Positions 4,395-5,703 of a stretch of 5,703 nucleotides of DNA are shown here, in pieces. A program made the position numbers and the translations under genes. The stretch comes from JBBRRP01 sp964609655 (lineage in GTDB: Bacteria; Myxococcota_A; Polyangia; Polyangiales; Polyangiaceae). The stretch is taken from positions 1-5,703 of the forward strand of contig CAZSUA010000343.1 in the NCBI GenBank assembly GCA_964609655.1. Reading direction: 5' to 3'. The first letter of the stretch is position 1, and each line of letters begins with the position of its first letter. The notes beneath the pieces were generated by a model that was not told where the DNA came from, made no database searches, and saw nothing but the letters and a program-made list of their open reading frames with translations.

Positions 4395-5703
4395 ATGTGT
4401 GGAATTGCCGGTTTCATCAGCTCGCGCCGAGCGCTCGCTTGGCCTGAAACGCTGAAAACTATCACGGACACACTCACGCATCGTGGGCCTGACGGCAGTG
4501 GCTATTGGTTGGACGCTCAACACGGGATTGCACTCGGACATCGCCGACTTGCGATTGTGGACCTGACCGAGGAAGGCGCCCAACCCATGCGCTCCGAGAG
4601 CGGGCGCTACCACCTTTCTTACAACGGGGAAATCTACAACTTCAAATCCTTGCAACAGGAACTGCAGGCGCTCGGGCATCGTTTCCGGGGTCACTCCGAT
4701 ACCGAGGTTTTGCTGGCAGGCATTGATCAGTTTGGCCTTGAGAACACCGTGCAGCGAATTGCGGGCATGTTCGCCTTCGCGCTCTGGGATGGAAAGCTCG
4801 GCCTCTTACACTTGGTGCGCGATCGCCTTGGCATCAAGCCGCTCTACTACGCGCGCTTGCCGGATGGCGTGGTGTTTGGCTCGGAGTTGAAGGCGCTGCG
4901 TGCCTTCCCGGGCTTTTCACGCAGTATCGACCGCGAAGCGTTGCACCTTTTCATGCGGCATGATTACGTGCCGAGCCCCTACACGATTTACGAAAACGCC
5001 TACAAGCTACCACCCGGTTCGATCCTGACGCTGCCTGCTGACTCCCAGAAGCTCGCCCAGGCTTTGAGCGATTTTTCGCCGCAGGCCGGGGCTCACGCGG
5101 GATTGGCTCCGAAGGCGTATTGGTCCGCTGAAGAGGCCTATTTGCGTGGCGAAACCGCCCCGGATCTGCGCTCTGACCCAGAGATCCAGAGTTCACTAGA
5201 ACAACTCCTGAGCGAGGTTGTGCAAGAACATATGGTTTCAGATGTTCCGCTGGGAGGCTTCCTCTCGGGCGGCATCGATTCTTCGCTCGTCGCAGCGCTC
5301 ATGCAGACACGGGCATCCCAACGTGTGCGCACTTTCTCGATAGGCTTCGAGGAGGCAGCCTTCAACGAGGCTCCACACGCCCAAGCCGTCGCGCAACACC
5401 TCGGCACAGACCATACCGAAATGTACGTTACATCCCAAGCAGCGCGCGACGTTATCCCAAGCTTGCCTTTCTTTTACGACGAGCCTTTCGCAGATTCGTC
5501 GCAGATCCCGACGCTGCTCCTGTGCAAGCTCACGCGCCAACACGTCACGGTGAGCCTTTCTGGCGATGGCGGAGACGAACTCTTCGCTGGCTATCCGCGC
5601 TACTTTGAGACACCCAAGCTTTGGGAGAAACTCCAGCGCATTCCAAGGCCGCTCCGACGTGTTGCGGCAGGCGCACTCAAGAGCCTTCCGGAGCGGTATT
5701 GGA
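4395..5703 (+). CDS. asnB: Glutamine-hydrolysing asparagine synthetase-like amidotransferase (5' 436 codons, cut by window end)
   Basis: Class B asparagine synthetases use ATP and glutamine-derived ammonia to amidate aspartate in the cytoplasm; many homologues in O-antigen and capsule loci instead amidate sugar acids or other substrates. The N-terminal Ntn glutaminase domain is complete. Cys2 follows the initiator Met (the nucleophile after Met removal). RHRGPDG-type sequence lies near 29-34 (HRGPDG), the glutamine-site arginine is R51 in HRRLAIVDL, YNGEIYN is at 76-82 and the glutamine-contacting D102 is in HSDTEV. The synthetase domain has the PP-loop SGGIDSS (291-297) after MVSDVPLGGFL, then DEPFADSSQIP (362-372) and SGDGGDELFAGYPRY (389-403). 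All key residues are present and no stop occurs before the edge. The usual 600-650 residue length implies about 200 residues lie beyond. The PP-loop sits ~55 residues later than in E. coli AsnB, from a longer linker near 213-265, as in polysaccharide-locus members. The start is fixed by the obligatory Met-Cys; GGAG at 4380-4383 supports it. Confidence 0.95.
   Translation, partial: MCGIAGFISSRRALAWPETLKTITDTLTHRGPDGSGYWLDAQHGIALGHRRLAIVDLTEEGAQPMRSESGRYHLSYNGEIYNFKSLQQELQALGHRFRGHSDTEVLLAGIDQFGLENTVQRIAGMFAFALWDGKLGLLHLVRDRLGIKPLYYARLPDGVVFGSELKALRAFPGFSRSIDREALHLFMRHDYVPSPYTIYENAYKLPPGSILTLPADSQKLAQALSDFSPQAGAHAGLAPKAYWSAEEAYLRGETAPDLRSDPEIQSSLEQLLSEVVQEHMVSDVPLGGFLSGGIDSSLVAALMQTRASQRVRTFSIGFEEAAFNEAPHAQAVAQHLGTDHTEMYVTSQAARDVIPSLPFFYDEPFADSSQIPTLLLCKLTRQHVTVSLSGDGGDELFAGYPRYFETPKLWEKLQRIPRPLRRVAAGALKSLPERYW

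Noticed and set aside
4350..4694. 114-residue minus-strand frame overlapping the asnB start
   Set aside because: It lies opposite the catalytic Ntn domain of an intact amidotransferase and shows no signal or domain.
1..5703. tRNA, rRNA, CRISPR array, insertion sequence, riboswitch or toxin-antitoxin module
   Set aside because: No cloverleaf, regularly spaced repeats, transposase frame, terminal inverted repeats or known leader architecture was seen on either strand.

Overview
The window looks like a piece of a Gram-negative bacterial chromosome. The sequence is moderately GC-rich, genes lie close together, and one gene encodes a large predicted outer-surface lipoprotein built of W-containing beta repeats. 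That protein style, next to polysaccharide-type enzymes, is reminiscent of Myxococcota (Polyangia-like). This is an impression from composition and protein style only; there is no rRNA or marker gene here to confirm it.

Layout from left to right. (1) Positions 1-50 hold a hairpin followed, on the minus strand, by T-rich sequence, which is a good candidate intrinsic terminator. (2) Positions 71-463 (minus) encode only the last ~120 residues of a DegT/DnrJ/EryC1/StrS sugar aminotransferase. The N-terminal and PLP-lysine parts are missing, so this is a remnant, although a candidate promoter and the terminator still flank it. (3) Positions 464-707 are non-coding. They hold an inverted repeat, a strong Shine-Dalgarno/ATG that opens a dead-end 11-codon frame, a direct repeat suited to AraC-type binding, a candidate minus-strand promoter and a small palindrome. 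(4) Positions 708-1661 (plus) encode an AraC/XylS-family regulator with a cupin sensor domain. (5) Positions 1645-4302 (minus) encode a ~885-residue predicted lipoprotein of roughly fourteen ~50-residue beta repeats, probably one or two beta-propellers. Its 3' end overlaps the end of the regulator gene by 17 bp. (6) From 4395 to the right edge (plus) runs the first 436 residues of a glutamine-dependent asparagine synthetase-like amidotransferase of the kind common in surface-polysaccharide loci. It is cut by the window end.

The aminotransferase remnant and the asnB-type gene both fit a surface-polysaccharide (O-antigen, capsule or exopolysaccharide) locus, with the regulator and lipoprotein genes lying between them. 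The regulator is divergent from the remnant and convergent with the lipoprotein gene; the lipoprotein gene is divergent from the asnB-type gene across about 90 bp. The four genes therefore do not form one operon. A functional link among them is possible but not shown by the sequence. I see no convincing new defence, mobile or RNA system here. The least ordinary items are the repeat lipoprotein and the decayed aminotransferase that keeps its flanking signals.
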